A stretch of DNA of 55,204 nt from Phycisphaera sp. (GTDB taxonomy: Bacteria; Planctomycetota; Phycisphaerae; Phycisphaerales; UBA1924): positions 1-55,204 of the forward strand of contig CP098402.1 of assembly GCA_025916675.1 (NCBI GenBank). The letters run 5' to 3'. The translations under genes and the position numbers were made by a program. A model generated the notes under the pieces. It was not told the origin of the DNA, made no database searches, and was given only the letters and a program-made list of their open reading frames with translations. Within the stretch, counting starts at the first letter, position 1; each line of letters begins with the position of its first letter. Positions 44,730-52,547 of this stretch are shown piece after piece.

Positions 44730-44769
44730 GCTATGGCTGGCATCCATGCGTTGGAAAAGGGGCCGGGTC

Positions 44770-45927
44770 TCATCGTCTCACGGGCCGGCCGACGGGCACG
44801 TCCTGGCCCGATTCGGTCGAGACCTCGATGTTGAGGTCGATGCTGGAGTTGGCCGAGGCGAGGTTATCGCCCATGATGGAATGGATCGATTCGACGATGC
44901 GTTGGGCCGTCCGCACGTTGGCGAAGCCGGCCGTCGCGTCGATGGGCGGAGGGCTTCCCGTGTGGATCGCATCCAGGAACGCCCGGATCTCCATCACGAT
45001 GGGCTCGCCGTCGTCGATCTCGAGTTGCTCCACGTTGACCAACTCGTCCCACTTCAGATCCGTCAGATCGGCCCCACCGCGGAGTTGGGCCCGGATCTCG
45101 CCCATCTGGAGCTCGTTGGCCGTTCGGCGGATGATGACGCCGGTCTTGGCGCCATAGTCGAGCTTGATGTAGGCCTTCTCGCCCGTGATGCGCGTGACAC
45201 GCTCGGTCTTGAGTGCCAGGCGGCTGGCGGTGATGTTCGCCACGCACGCGCCGCTCGGCTTGTGCCAGGTTAGCCGGGCGTTGCAGATGTCCTCGTGCTC
45301 GGTCACCACGGCTACGCCCGCGGCCTGGATTTCGTCGGGCTCGGTGCCGCCCATCAGCATGAGCACGACGTCAAGATCATGGATCATCATGTCCATGACC
45401 ACGCCGATGTCCACGCTGCGGAAGGTCATCGGGCTGACGCGATGCACCTCGATGAAGCGGGGCGTGATCGATTGGTCGGCCGCCGTCGCCCGCTGCATCG
45501 CTCGCATGATCGGGTTGAACCGCTCGATGTGTCCAACCATCAGCACCACGCCGCGCTGCTCGGCCAGGTCGCGGATGGCCTCGGCGTCCGCCGACGTGCC
45601 CGCTAGCGGCTTTTCGATCAGGCAGTGCACGCCCGCGTTGATGCAGCGCTCGGCCAAGTCGCGGTGGGCGGTTGTGGGGGCGGCGATGGACACCGCGTCG
45701 ACGCCCGCATCGAGCAGTTCATCGAGCGTGGCGAACGCCTTTCCGCCGAACTGCTCGGCCATCTCGCCGGCACGGTCCAGGTTGGCGTCCACCACGCCCA
45801 CCAGTTCCGTGTCGGCGAGCTGGCCGTACACGCGCGCGTGATGGCGGCCCATGCGGCCGACACCCACGGCCCCGCATCTCAAGCGGGCGCCGTTGGTCTT
45901 GCCGGTATTGGGGTTGGGTGTTGTCAC
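44770..45927 (-). CDS. Gfo/Idh/MocA family NAD(P) oxidoreductase
   Basis: 385 residues from a GTG at 45927. The Rossmann domain has AVGVGRMGRHHARVYGQL and the family's EKP motif (CLIEKPLAG). The C-terminal domain has VMDMMIHDLDVVLMLMGG and HEDICNARLTWHKPSGACVA. The overall pattern resembles the UDP-GlcNAc 3-dehydrogenase (GnnA)-like group involved in amino-lipid A sugars, but the substrate is uncertain. No ATG precedes the conserved start, and the open frame upstream runs antisense-free through trxA in another frame, so GTG is the best choice; its Shine-Dalgarno is weak. It lies 38 nt downstream of trxA. Confidence 0.85.
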   Translation of the reverse strand: MTTPNPNTGKTNGARLRCGAVGVGRMGRHHARVYGQLADTELVGVVDANLDRAGEMAEQFGGKAFATLDELLDAGVDAVSIAAPTTAHRDLAERCINAGVHCLIEKPLAGTSADAEAIRDLAEQRGVVLMVGHIERFNPIMRAMQRATAADQSITPRFIEVHRVSPMTFRSVDIGVVMDMMIHDLDVVLMLMGGTEPDEIQAAGVAVVTEHEDICNARLTWHKPSGACVANITASRLALKTERVTRITGEKAYIKLDYGAKTGVIIRRTANELQMGEIRAQLRGGADLTDLKWDELVNVEQLEIDDGEPIVMEIRAFLDAIHTGSPPPIDATAGFANVRTAQRIVESIHSIMGDNLASANSSIDLNIEVSTESGQDVPVGRPVRR

Positions 45928-45965
45928 CAGAGACTGTATCGCGTGCTCGGGGGGAAGGCTTCGGG

Positions 45966-46304
45966 TCAGGCCGCGCCGACGGCCCCGTTCATGGCCGCCG
46001 CGAGCTCGTCGCGGTTCTTCAGGCCGATGAACTTCTCGACGGGCTCGCCATCCTTGAACAGGATAATCGTGGGGATGGCGTGGATGCCGTACTTCACCGC
46101 AACCTCGCGGTTGGCATCGGTATCCAGCTTGCCCACCTTCGCCTTGCCGGAGAACTCCTCGGCCAGTTGGTCGACCGTGGGGGCCAGCATCCGGCAGGGC
46201 ATGCACCATTCGGCCCAGAAATCGACAAGAACGGGTTGGTCGCTCTTGAGCACCTCGGCCTCAAAGTTAGCGTCGGTAAACTCCTGAACATGCTCGTTGG
46301 CCAT
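45966..46304 (-). CDS. trxA: Thioredoxin with WCMPC active site
   Basis: 112 residues. The thioredoxin fold is complete: VLVDFWAEWCMPCRMLAP carries the redox pair Cys34/Cys37, and the cis-proline is in GIHAIPTIILFKDGE. The active site reads WCMPC instead of canonical WCGPC, a change that normally shifts redox potential. It would reduce cytosolic disulfides and supply the peroxiredoxin encoded at 50420. AAGGAG with 6 nt spacing precedes the ATG. Upstream, TAGGAT (46341-46346) and an inverted repeat could form a regulated promoter. It is followed by an oxidoreductase gene. Confidence 0.95.
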   Translation of the reverse strand: MANEHVQEFTDANFEAEVLKSDQPVLVDFWAEWCMPCRMLAPTVDQLAEEFSGKAKVGKLDTDANREVAVKYGIHAIPTIILFKDGEPVEKFIGLKNRDELAAAMNGAVGAA

Positions 46305-46340
46305 GTGCCGCTCCTTGCGTTTCGCGGGCCTCAGCGGCCC

Positions 46341-46379
46341 ATCCTACTCTCGAATCCGGCCGAGATCGGACAACCGATC
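46341..46379 (-). promoter_or_regulatory. Candidate trxA promoter with inverted repeat
   Basis: TAGGAT (46341-46346, minus) is a possible -10. GATCGG-ACAA-CCGATC (46364-46379) is a perfect 6-bp inverted repeat placed over the -35 region, where a regulator could bind. Confidence 0.3.
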
Positions 46380-46435
46380 CTAGCGAGCCGTCCGGTCCCT
46401 TCCACTCGGTTCGGGGCACCACGGGGGTGCTTCTA

Positions 46436-47353
46436 TCAAACCCCCGATCCGTCCCGAGCATTCCATGCTTCCAATACCGATAAGGCCTGCACGTGCTGGG
46501 CCACGTCGTGGACACGGTGCAACAGCGCACCGCCCAGGGCTCCCAGCACCGTGACGGCGACCGATCCAGCCAGGCGTTCCATCGGCTCGCTGGCCTCGCC
46601 GATCGACACGCGGCCAACGAACCGCTTCCGGCTGGCACCAACGTACACCGGCAAACCCACTCCAGCGAGTTCGCCGACGTGCCGAAGCAGGTCCATGTTC
46701 TGCTCCACGCTCTTGCCAAAACCCAGGCCCGGGTCGATGACAATTCTCTCACGCGCCACGCCGTGGGCCACCGCTCGCTCGGTGTGTTCGGCCAAGGCCC
46801 TGCGCACGGCTCTAACCACGCCGCCCGAGTACGCCGGTTCGCGTTCGTACTCGTCGGCGTACTTGTCCTTGGGTGGAGCCGGTCCGCGATGCATCAGCAC
46901 CAAACCCGCGCCCGTGCTCGCGGCCAAATCAAGCAACGCGGGGTCCTCGGTGCCACCCGAGACGTCGTTGATCGCGTCCGCGCCGGCATCGATGGCCGCC
47001 CTCGCGACTTCGGCCAACGTGGTGTCCACGCTGATCGGGATGCCAGCGACGTCCATGTCATCGCATCCACGGATGGCTCCGATAATCGGCAGCACGCGCG
47101 CGATCTGCTCGTGGGCCGAAACTCGATCGGCACCGGGTCGAGTGCTCTCGCCGCCGACGTCGAGCATGGCTGCCCCGCCACGCACCGCTTGCATCGCGCG
47201 CGCCAAGGCTGTACCCGTGTCGGGCAGTTCGCCGCCGTCGTAGAAGCTGTCGGGCGTGGCATTCAGAATGGCAACAACGCGCGGCCGCTCAAGAGCGACC
47301 GCGCGTCCGTGGGCTAAAGCCCAAGCCTTGGGTTGGGGGCTGGACTCGATCAG
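46436..47353 (-). CDS. folP: Dihydropteroate synthase, non-standard start codon
   Basis: About 305 residues if started at CTG 47353. It joins p-aminobenzoate to dihydropterin pyrophosphate in folate synthesis. Conserved segments are ILNATPDSFYDGG, LDVGGESTRPG, INDVSGGTEDP, IDPGLGFGKSVEQN and the phosphate-binding ASRKRFVGRV. The first standard start codon in frame is TTG at 47206, which would remove the essential ILNATPDSF strand. Homologous sequence (LAHGRAVALERPRVVAILNA) continues upstream to about 47326. The best start is CTG 47353, which overlaps the TGA of the preceding gene by 2 nt, implying coupled reinitiation. ATC at 47350 is the alternative. Confidence 0.85.
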   Translation of the reverse strand: MIESSPQPKAWALAHGRAVALERPRVVAILNATPDSFYDGGELPDTGTALARAMQAVRGGAAMLDVGGESTRPGADRVSAHEQIARVLPIIGAIRGCDDMDVAGIPISVDTTLAEVARAAIDAGADAINDVSGGTEDPALLDLAASTGAGLVLMHRGPAPPKDKYADEYEREPAYSGGVVRAVRRALAEHTERAVAHGVARERIVIDPGLGFGKSVEQNMDLLRHVGELAGVGLPVYVGASRKRFVGRVSIGEASEPMERLAGSVAVTVLGALGGALLHRVHDVAQHVQALSVLEAWNARDGSGV

Positions 47354-49074
47354 AACGCCGGCCCGCCGTCGCCCTCGTCCTCGAAATCCATGCCCGGGCC
47401 GCCCATGGCGCCGCCGAACATCATGCCGAGTTCCATGCCCTTGGAAATGACCGCGGGCGAGATGTGCAACGCGATCTCGGCGGTGCCGTCACCGCTGGCC
47501 GCGACGATGCCCACCGGCGGCATCGGGGGGATATCGCCCAGGAACGCGGCGCCGATGCCCATGAGGTGGTCAACGCCGATGTACAACTCGAACGCGCGGT
47601 TGTTGGGCAACTTGGCCGAGACGGCGCCGATGCTGTCGCCGCTGCCCAGGCCGCCGCCGTTGTTGGCCGTGCCCAGGGTCTGGGTGAGCATCTGGCTGTT
47701 GCGCGACATGGTCATGACCACGCCGTCCTTGGCGGGAGCGACGTATCCGCCCAGGCCGTTGCTGCCGAAGATCATGCTCATGGCCATCTGGGCCTGCATG
47801 GCCTGCTCGTTGGCCTCACCCTCGATGTTGGTGGCCACGCCCCACTCGTCGACGGTCACGCCCTCGATGGTGCGCGCCTCGGGCCGGTAGCTCGTTGTGG
47901 TGGTGATGGTCATGCCGTCCTGCTCGACCGTCTGACCATCGGCCGCGAGCATGCCCTCGGCCATGGCCTTCTGGAGCTTGGCGGGCTCGGCGGAGCGGTA
48001 GTACGCCGCGCTGCGAACGAATGCGCCGGCTCCGATGCTCATCTCCTGCATCGAAGGTGCGCCCAGCACGATGGCGCCGCCGCTCGAATTCTTCATCGCG
48101 TCCATCATGGCCTGGGCCTGCGCGGGCTGCTGATCGCCGGCGCCCTCTTCCACCATCGACATGATGCTCTTCATGCCCGGCGAGGACGTATCGAACGAGA
48201 GCGCGAGCCCGAACGGCATATCGGGCAGGCTATCGAGCAACCCCTCTGTACTCGACTTGCCTTGGAACAGGCCGGCCAGCAGCGAGCCCTCCTTGAATCT
48301 GCTCAAGAGCCGGGCGGTCACCCCATCGTTTTCGAAGTCGATGGCGATGACGCCGGCCTGGGCATCGGTCAGGAAAGCCGCGACGAGCGGATCCGCGGCC
48401 GCAAATCCTTGGGCCGCCTCGGGGCCGCCCATCATCATGGCCATGCCCTTCATGCCCTCGTAACTCTCACGCCAGTCGGCGGCCAAGGAAGCGATCGAAC
48501 CCATGATGAACACGTCGGCGGACTCGGCGGCGGCCTGCGATCGCGTGCCCATCGCGCTCACGTGCGCGGCCTGGTGGCCCTTGGTGGGCTCCCAATCTTC
48601 GAGGGTCAGGTCGTTGTCGCTCATCGCGATGTAGCTGTCGCTCACCTGCTTCACAAACGCGTCCTGCCCGCCGAAATTGATCTCCTCGACGCCCGCGCCC
48701 ACGCCGCCGCGGGCGGTGACGAACTCCTTGTAGCTCGTGACGGGAAGCAGCATGATGCTCTCACCATCGGGCCCACCCGTGAAGAAGAACGCGGCCGAAC
48801 CGCCCGCGTTGACGCCCACGCCGTCAACCTCGGCCAGCATGGCCTGCATCTCGCCGCCCATCAGCGGCACGCTGCTGGCGTCCATGAACGCCCGCATGTC
48901 GCCCATGGCACCGCCTAGGTTGTTGATCGCCACCACGCCCATCGCGTCCTCGGGCACATAGTCCAGCACCACCGGGGTCGCCAGAGCGGGGGCGGAGATA
49001 GCCATCCCGCAAGCCGAAACAACACACGCGACTCGCCCGGTCAGGCCATCAAACGAACGAACAGACTTGAACAT
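47350..49074 (-). CDS. Large secreted protein of unknown function upstream of folP
   Basis: 574 residues. The N-terminus has a signal peptide (VVSACGMAISAPALA), and the mature part begins TPVVLDYVPEDAMGVVAINN. The 'VPED...VVAI' opening and alternating Ala/Gly/Met-rich strands resemble DUF3352-type exported proteins, but I cannot assign it firmly. It contains many Met residues in short clusters (MKGMAMMMGG, MQAQMAMSMIFG, GMELGMMFGGAMGG) and an acidic C-terminus. AGGAGG with 6 nt spacing gives a firm ATG at 49074. Its stop codon overlaps the inferred folP start. TAGACT at 49150-49155 may be its -10 element. Confidence 0.75.
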   Translation of the reverse strand: MFKSVRSFDGLTGRVACVVSACGMAISAPALATPVVLDYVPEDAMGVVAINNLGGAMGDMRAFMDASSVPLMGGEMQAMLAEVDGVGVNAGGSAAFFFTGGPDGESIMLLPVTSYKEFVTARGGVGAGVEEINFGGQDAFVKQVSDSYIAMSDNDLTLEDWEPTKGHQAAHVSAMGTRSQAAAESADVFIMGSIASLAADWRESYEGMKGMAMMMGGPEAAQGFAAADPLVAAFLTDAQAGVIAIDFENDGVTARLLSRFKEGSLLAGLFQGKSSTEGLLDSLPDMPFGLALSFDTSSPGMKSIMSMVEEGAGDQQPAQAQAMMDAMKNSSGGAIVLGAPSMQEMSIGAGAFVRSAAYYRSAEPAKLQKAMAEGMLAADGQTVEQDGMTITTTTSYRPEARTIEGVTVDEWGVATNIEGEANEQAMQAQMAMSMIFGSNGLGGYVAPAKDGVVMTMSRNSQMLTQTLGTANNGGGLGSGDSIGAVSAKLPNNRAFELYIGVDHLMGIGAAFLGDIPPMPPVGIVAASGDGTAEIALHISPAVISKGMELGMMFGGAMGGPGMDFEDEGDGGPAF

Positions 49075-49149
49075 GCGATTCCTCCTGGCCTCCGTTGGGC
49101 CCGCGTTGCTGTGCTGTCAGCGTGGCCCGGCCACGCGCTTGCGATCCAT

Positions 49150-49155
49150 AGTCTA
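49150..49155 (-). promoter_or_regulatory. -10-like TAGACT upstream of 49074
   Basis: The same TAGACT hexamer as before the S1 gene, giving a leader of about 70 nt. No clear -35. The 49075-49211 gap otherwise shows nothing. Confidence 0.3.
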
Positions 49156-49211
49156 TCGGAACTTACGTCCCGACCTTTCCTCGGGTCAGGCCAACCGCCT
49201 CCGGGGCGATG

Positions 49212-49742
49212 CTAATCCGCCACCCCATCGTTCAGGATCGTCCGGATCGCCTCGTGGCTTTCCCGGGCCGTCTCCATCGTCGATTTCCTTGATTTCCGAA
49301 CAAAACTCAACCACATGAACGGGATCGAGATGATCGTGAGCGGGTAGTACCACCACATGATCGATCCCCAGCCCCACGAGCCGGGGATCATCACGTCCAG
49401 AAAGTACCGCCCGGGCTCGACCGTCAGGACGAGGGCCGCGATGTAGATGATGGGGATCTTCTTCCGCCAATGGAGGCCGAAGCGAAGGCGGACCCCGTCG
49501 CCGTCCCGCTCGGCCCATCCCAGCAAGTCACGGTCGAAAGGATGGCCCAGTGCGCTGGCGCGAAACAGCGCGTTCTCGGGCCCGCCGCGGGCGTATTCGG
49601 GTAGCTTGCCCCGCCGGGCCGCCCGCCCCAGGCGTTCGAGCACTTGCTCCGTGGTCAGGGGAACCCGGATGTCCGCGAGCCCATCGCCGGACTGATCGTC
49701 CGTTCCTGCGGGCTGGTTGGGTTGGGAGTCCCCTTGGGTCAT
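49212..49742 (-). CDS. Two-helix membrane protein, unknown function
   Basis: 176 residues, not recognised. A cytosolic N-terminal half (TTEQVLERLGRAARRGKLPE ... GVRLRFGLHWRKK) is followed by two membrane helices (PIIYIAALVLTVEPGRYFLD region and WWYYPLTIISIPFMWLSFV), then a basic tail. The ATG at 49742 has no Shine-Dalgarno but is preceded by TACACT 7 nt upstream, suggesting a leaderless mRNA. It is divergent from the gene at 49806, with 63 bp between. The larger open frame to 50435 is antisense to a real gene and was not used. Confidence 0.7.
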   Translation of the reverse strand: MTQGDSQPNQPAGTDDQSGDGLADIRVPLTTEQVLERLGRAARRGKLPEYARGGPENALFRASALGHPFDRDLLGWAERDGDGVRLRFGLHWRKKIPIIYIAALVLTVEPGRYFLDVMIPGSWGWGSIMWWYYPLTIISIPFMWLSFVRKSRKSTMETARESHEAIRTILNDGVAD

Positions 49743-49749
49743 GCTGGCC

Positions 49750-49755
49750 AGTGTA
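49750..49755 (-). promoter_or_regulatory. -10-like TACACT, possible leaderless promoter
   Basis: TACACT ends 7 nt before the ATG at 49742 on the minus strand, with no Shine-Dalgarno between. Confidence 0.4.
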
Positions 49756-49805
49756 TCGGCCGGTTCGCGACGGTTCGGCACGAGATGTGCAATCCTGCCC
49801 ACACG

Positions 49806-50357
49806 ATGAGGGATTCGACCGGAACAAGCCATTCGTTGCGTCTCGTCGGCAACCCGCGTGGTGCCGGGGCAACGGCGTTGCCCCAACGCAACGTCGCCAG
49901 GGCAGCGGCCGCGCTCGTCGCTGCCGCGCCGGCCGTCGAACGCCCCAGCGAGGCGGCCCGCCAGGCCGCCCGAGAACTCGAAGTCGCCCGGGCTAACCGA
50001 CAGGCCGCCGCCATCGACGCGGTGGACGCACGGTGGGTGCTCGCCTGCCGCGTCGCGGCCAGCCTCGAGGGCGGCCGGGCGGCAATCCTCAGGCCCGAAT
50101 CCCGGGACCGACTCCTGAACCAGGCCAGCCACCTGGGCCTCCGCCAGTTCGACGCCAACCTCATCATCGCCATCGTCCAGGACTCGGCCCGCTGCGGCGA
50201 GGAGCCCCTGGGCCTGGCCACCGCCGAGCGGCTCCCGCTCATCCGCCCCGCCCACACGCCCACGCCGGCCGGCCTGCCCATCGCCGCCCGCTTCGGCATC
50301 GCGATGATGGTGGGGGTCGTCCTCGCGGCCACGCTCATCCGCTGGGTGCTTTCCTGA
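49806..50357 (+). CDS. Orphan with C-terminal membrane anchor
   Basis: 183 residues, not recognised. A long Ala/Arg-rich helical body (ARAAAALVAAAPAVERPSEA ...) ends in a single C-terminal hydrophobic helix (FGIAMMVGVVLAATLIRWVL) with almost nothing after it, so it is tail-anchored with most of the protein cytosolic. The ATG at 49806 is chosen as the first in-frame ATG near the divergent promoter. The frame is open further upstream but would run into the opposite gene. It lies 62 bp upstream of bcp on the same strand. Confidence 0.6.
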   Translation: MRDSTGTSHSLRLVGNPRGAGATALPQRNVARAAAALVAAAPAVERPSEAARQAARELEVARANRQAAAIDAVDARWVLACRVAASLEGGRAAILRPESRDRLLNQASHLGLRQFDANLIIAIVQDSARCGEEPLGLATAERLPLIRPAHTPTPAGLPIAARFGIAMMVGVVLAATLIRWVLS

Positions 50358-50386
50358 ACGATCCGCAGCGAGGCTCGTGATCGCGG

Positions 50387-50411
50387 TACGCTCCTTGGGA
50401 ACCCCAAGGAG
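50387..50411 (+). promoter_or_regulatory. -10-like TACGCT plus perfect 21-bp dyad over the bcp Shine-Dalgarno
   Basis: CTCCTTGGG (50391-50399) and CCCAAGGAG (50403-50411) are perfect inverted repeats with a 3-nt centre. The right arm contains the Shine-Dalgarno AAGGAG (50406-50411), 8 nt before the ATG. The left arm overlaps the -10-like TACGCT (50387-50392). It may be a repressor operator or, if transcription starts further upstream, an mRNA hairpin that hides the Shine-Dalgarno. Confidence 0.55.
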
Positions 50412-50419
50412 TACTTCGC

Positions 50420-50929
50420 ATGGCCACCACCGCAATCGAACCCATCAAGGCCGGCCGGAAGGCACCGGCGTTCAAGCTGCAAGACCAGGACGGCAACACC
50501 CACGCCTTGAGCGATTACGCCGGCAAGCCCGTGGTGCTGTTCTTCTATCCCAAGGACGACACGAGCGGCTGCACGCAGGAGGCCTGCGACTTCCGCGATC
50601 GGTTGCCCGCTTTCGAGAAGCTCGGTGCGGCCGTGCTGGGCATCAGCATCCTGAACACCAAGAGCAAGGCCAAGTTCGCCAGCAAGAACGACCTGAACTT
50701 CCCCCTGCTGGCCGACGACCGCGAGAACGACGCCGGCAAGCCCGACCCCGCCATCGCCCAGAAGTACGGCGTCTGGATCGAGAAGAGCATGTACGGCCGC
50801 ACCTACATGGGCATCAACCGCACGACCTTCCTGATCGACGCGCAGGGCAAGATCGCCCGCGTGTGGAGCAAGGTGAAGGTGCCCGGCCACATCGATGAGG
50901 TGGCCGAAGCGTTGAAAGAACTCGCCTGA
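50420..50929 (+). CDS. bcp: Thioredoxin-dependent peroxiredoxin (Bcp/PrxQ type)
   Basis: 169 residues. It reduces hydrogen and organic peroxides using thioredoxin. The peroxidatic Cys51 and resolving Cys56 lie in DDTSGCTQEACDFRD, the arrangement of atypical 2-Cys PrxQ enzymes. The start GRKAPAFKLQDQDGNTHALS and GINRTTFLIDAQGKI are family-typical. A slight insertion around FPLLADDRENDAGKPDPAIA is noted. No signal peptide, so cytosolic. AAGGAG with 8 nt spacing lies inside a perfect dyad. The stop codon is one base from the convergent PEP-CTERM-like gene. Confidence 0.95.
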   Translation: MATTAIEPIKAGRKAPAFKLQDQDGNTHALSDYAGKPVVLFFYPKDDTSGCTQEACDFRDRLPAFEKLGAAVLGISILNTKSKAKFASKNDLNFPLLADDRENDAGKPDPAIAQKYGVWIEKSMYGRTYMGINRTTFLIDAQGKIARVWSKVKVPGHIDEVAEALKELA

Positions 50930-50930
50930 T

Positions 50931-52457
50931 TCAGCGGCGGCGACGCGTGGCGATCAGGCCGCCCAATCCGAGCAAGGCCAGCGCGCCCGGTGTCGGGACT
51001 TCACGTACCACAACGAGGATGGCACCGGGATTAAAGAACACGTCGACCTGGCCCTCAAGTCCCAAACCCCTGAGCTGCACGTCGCGGAAGAGGCCATCGA
51101 TGCCATCGGCCAACACAATCTGGAACTGATCGCCCGGCTGCACCGGCGGCTCGCCCGTGAACGGCGAGAACTCGAGCTCGAGCGTGCCGTCCATCAAGGC
51201 GATGCCCCGCACGTCGAGCACGTCGTGGCCAACACCAGGCACGCGGCCGGCGATTTCAATCAGCAGCGAGCCGCCCGCGGTCTGCTCGTACACATGGCTG
51301 CCACTGCCGGGGGCCTGGGTCACCAGCACGCCGGGCGAGTTGCCCGGGCTGACCAGCCCGTCGTTGATAAACGACGAGGCCTGGACCGTGCCGTTCCCCT
51401 GGACAACGCCGCCATTGTTGTTCAAAGTGCTGGCACCGCCGCCCGCGGTCACCACGCCGCCGTTGAGGACCGTGACCATCCCGCCGTTGTTGTCGATGAC
51501 GCTCATGGCGGTGATGGACGAACCTGTGCCGTCGGCAATAAGCTCGCCCTCGTTGGTCAGCCCGCCGGGGGGTGCGAAGAACACGTCGGCCCCACCCTCG
51601 GCCTGCACCAGGCCCTGGTTCAGGTCGACACCCGAGAACTGGGAGAACACCGAATCTGAGCTGCGGAAGATCACGTCGGCCTGGTTCGTGGCGATCGTCG
51701 TGCCGGGCAAATCCAGCGTGGCGCCATTGCCGATGTCGTAGACCGCCGGGCCGAGCGTGGTCGGGGCCGGCAGGATCGGGTTGGTGATACGCAGCGTGCC
51801 CTGCTCGACGATGACGGTGCCGGTGTTCTCGAAGCCCACCCCATCGATAAGGGTGAGACCGGCCGATTCCTTGGTGAGCGTGCCGCCATTTCGGAACACT
51901 GCGGTCGAATCTCCAACGAAGTCTCCGGAGTTCTCGATGGTGAATGTCGAGGTGGCACCCGTCTCGAAGATGGTGGTGCCCGAGAAGCGGATGTCGCCCA
52001 GGCCGGTCTTCCGCGCTGCGCCACCGACGTGGCATGCCGGTGTGTCGTCGATCTCACAGAGAATGTCGCCGCTGAATCGCAGCGTGCCCTCGCTCATGAG
52101 TTCGGACAAAGCGCGCACGGTTGCATCACCAAACTCGATATCGGTGCGCACCACGATCGTGCCCACGCTACCGCCGTCGATGGTCGCGTCGCCGCTCGTG
52201 AAGCGGAGGAAGTCCAGGTCGATATCGGCTGCGAGGCCGATGGTGTACGGACCACCGGAATCGAAATCGATGATGGCGCGGTAGCGGTCCGGCCCACGGG
52301 CGGTGGGGAAGTCGGGCGTGCTCCAACGCCCGGCGTCGCTCCAGGAACCCGAAGTATCATCGACCCACGTCGAGTCGATCTGACCGATAGCCGATTGGCC
52401 CGCCAGCAACACAACGCCGGCGGCGGTGGCCGCCCGGGGAATACGCATCTTGGTCAT
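50931..52457 (-). CDS. PEP-CTERM-like secreted passenger protein
   Basis: 508 residues. The signal peptide (ATAAGVVLLAGQSAIGQ) is followed by autotransporter-type beta-helix repeats with Gly/Asn-rich turns (TSGDATIDGGSVGTIVVR, NGGTLTKESAGLTLIDG, VLNGGVVTAGGGASTLNNNG, NGTVQASSFINDGLVSPGNS). The C-terminus VPTPGALALLGLGGLIATRR plus two further Arg is a PEP-CTERM sorting signal with PTPGA in place of the usual PEPGT. It is likely processed by an exosortase and displayed or released. GGGAGAG with 5 nt spacing precedes the ATG. A good promoter lies 45 nt upstream. Confidence 0.88.
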   Translation of the reverse strand: MTKMRIPRAATAAGVVLLAGQSAIGQIDSTWVDDTSGSWSDAGRWSTPDFPTARGPDRYRAIIDFDSGGPYTIGLAADIDLDFLRFTSGDATIDGGSVGTIVVRTDIEFGDATVRALSELMSEGTLRFSGDILCEIDDTPACHVGGAARKTGLGDIRFSGTTIFETGATSTFTIENSGDFVGDSTAVFRNGGTLTKESAGLTLIDGVGFENTGTVIVEQGTLRITNPILPAPTTLGPAVYDIGNGATLDLPGTTIATNQADVIFRSSDSVFSQFSGVDLNQGLVQAEGGADVFFAPPGGLTNEGELIADGTGSSITAMSVIDNNGGMVTVLNGGVVTAGGGASTLNNNGGVVQGNGTVQASSFINDGLVSPGNSPGVLVTQAPGSGSHVYEQTAGGSLLIEIAGRVPGVGHDVLDVRGIALMDGTLELEFSPFTGEPPVQPGDQFQIVLADGIDGLFRDVQLRGLGLEGQVDVFFNPGAILVVVREVPTPGALALLGLGGLIATRRRR

Positions 52458-52503
52458 GTCATCTCTCCCAATCCGCCCTCAAGCGGCTTGCTCCTCATGA
52501 TGG

Positions 52504-52532
52504 AAGATACCAAGGAGCGTCTTTAGACTCAA
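52504..52532 (-). promoter_or_regulatory. Candidate promoter for PEP-CTERM-like gene
   Basis: TTGAGT (52527-52532) and TATCTT (52504-52509) have the ideal 17-nt spacing on the minus strand, in an AT-richer stretch, with a predicted leader of about 40 nt. Confidence 0.45.
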
Positions 52533-52547
52533 GGGCAATATGTAGTA

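Noticed and set aside
44770-46209. A 479-residue frame linking the Gfo/Idh/MocA oxidoreductase to trxA
   Set aside because: The extra N-terminal part is trxA read in the wrong frame. TrxA is intact on the same strand with its own Shine-Dalgarno.
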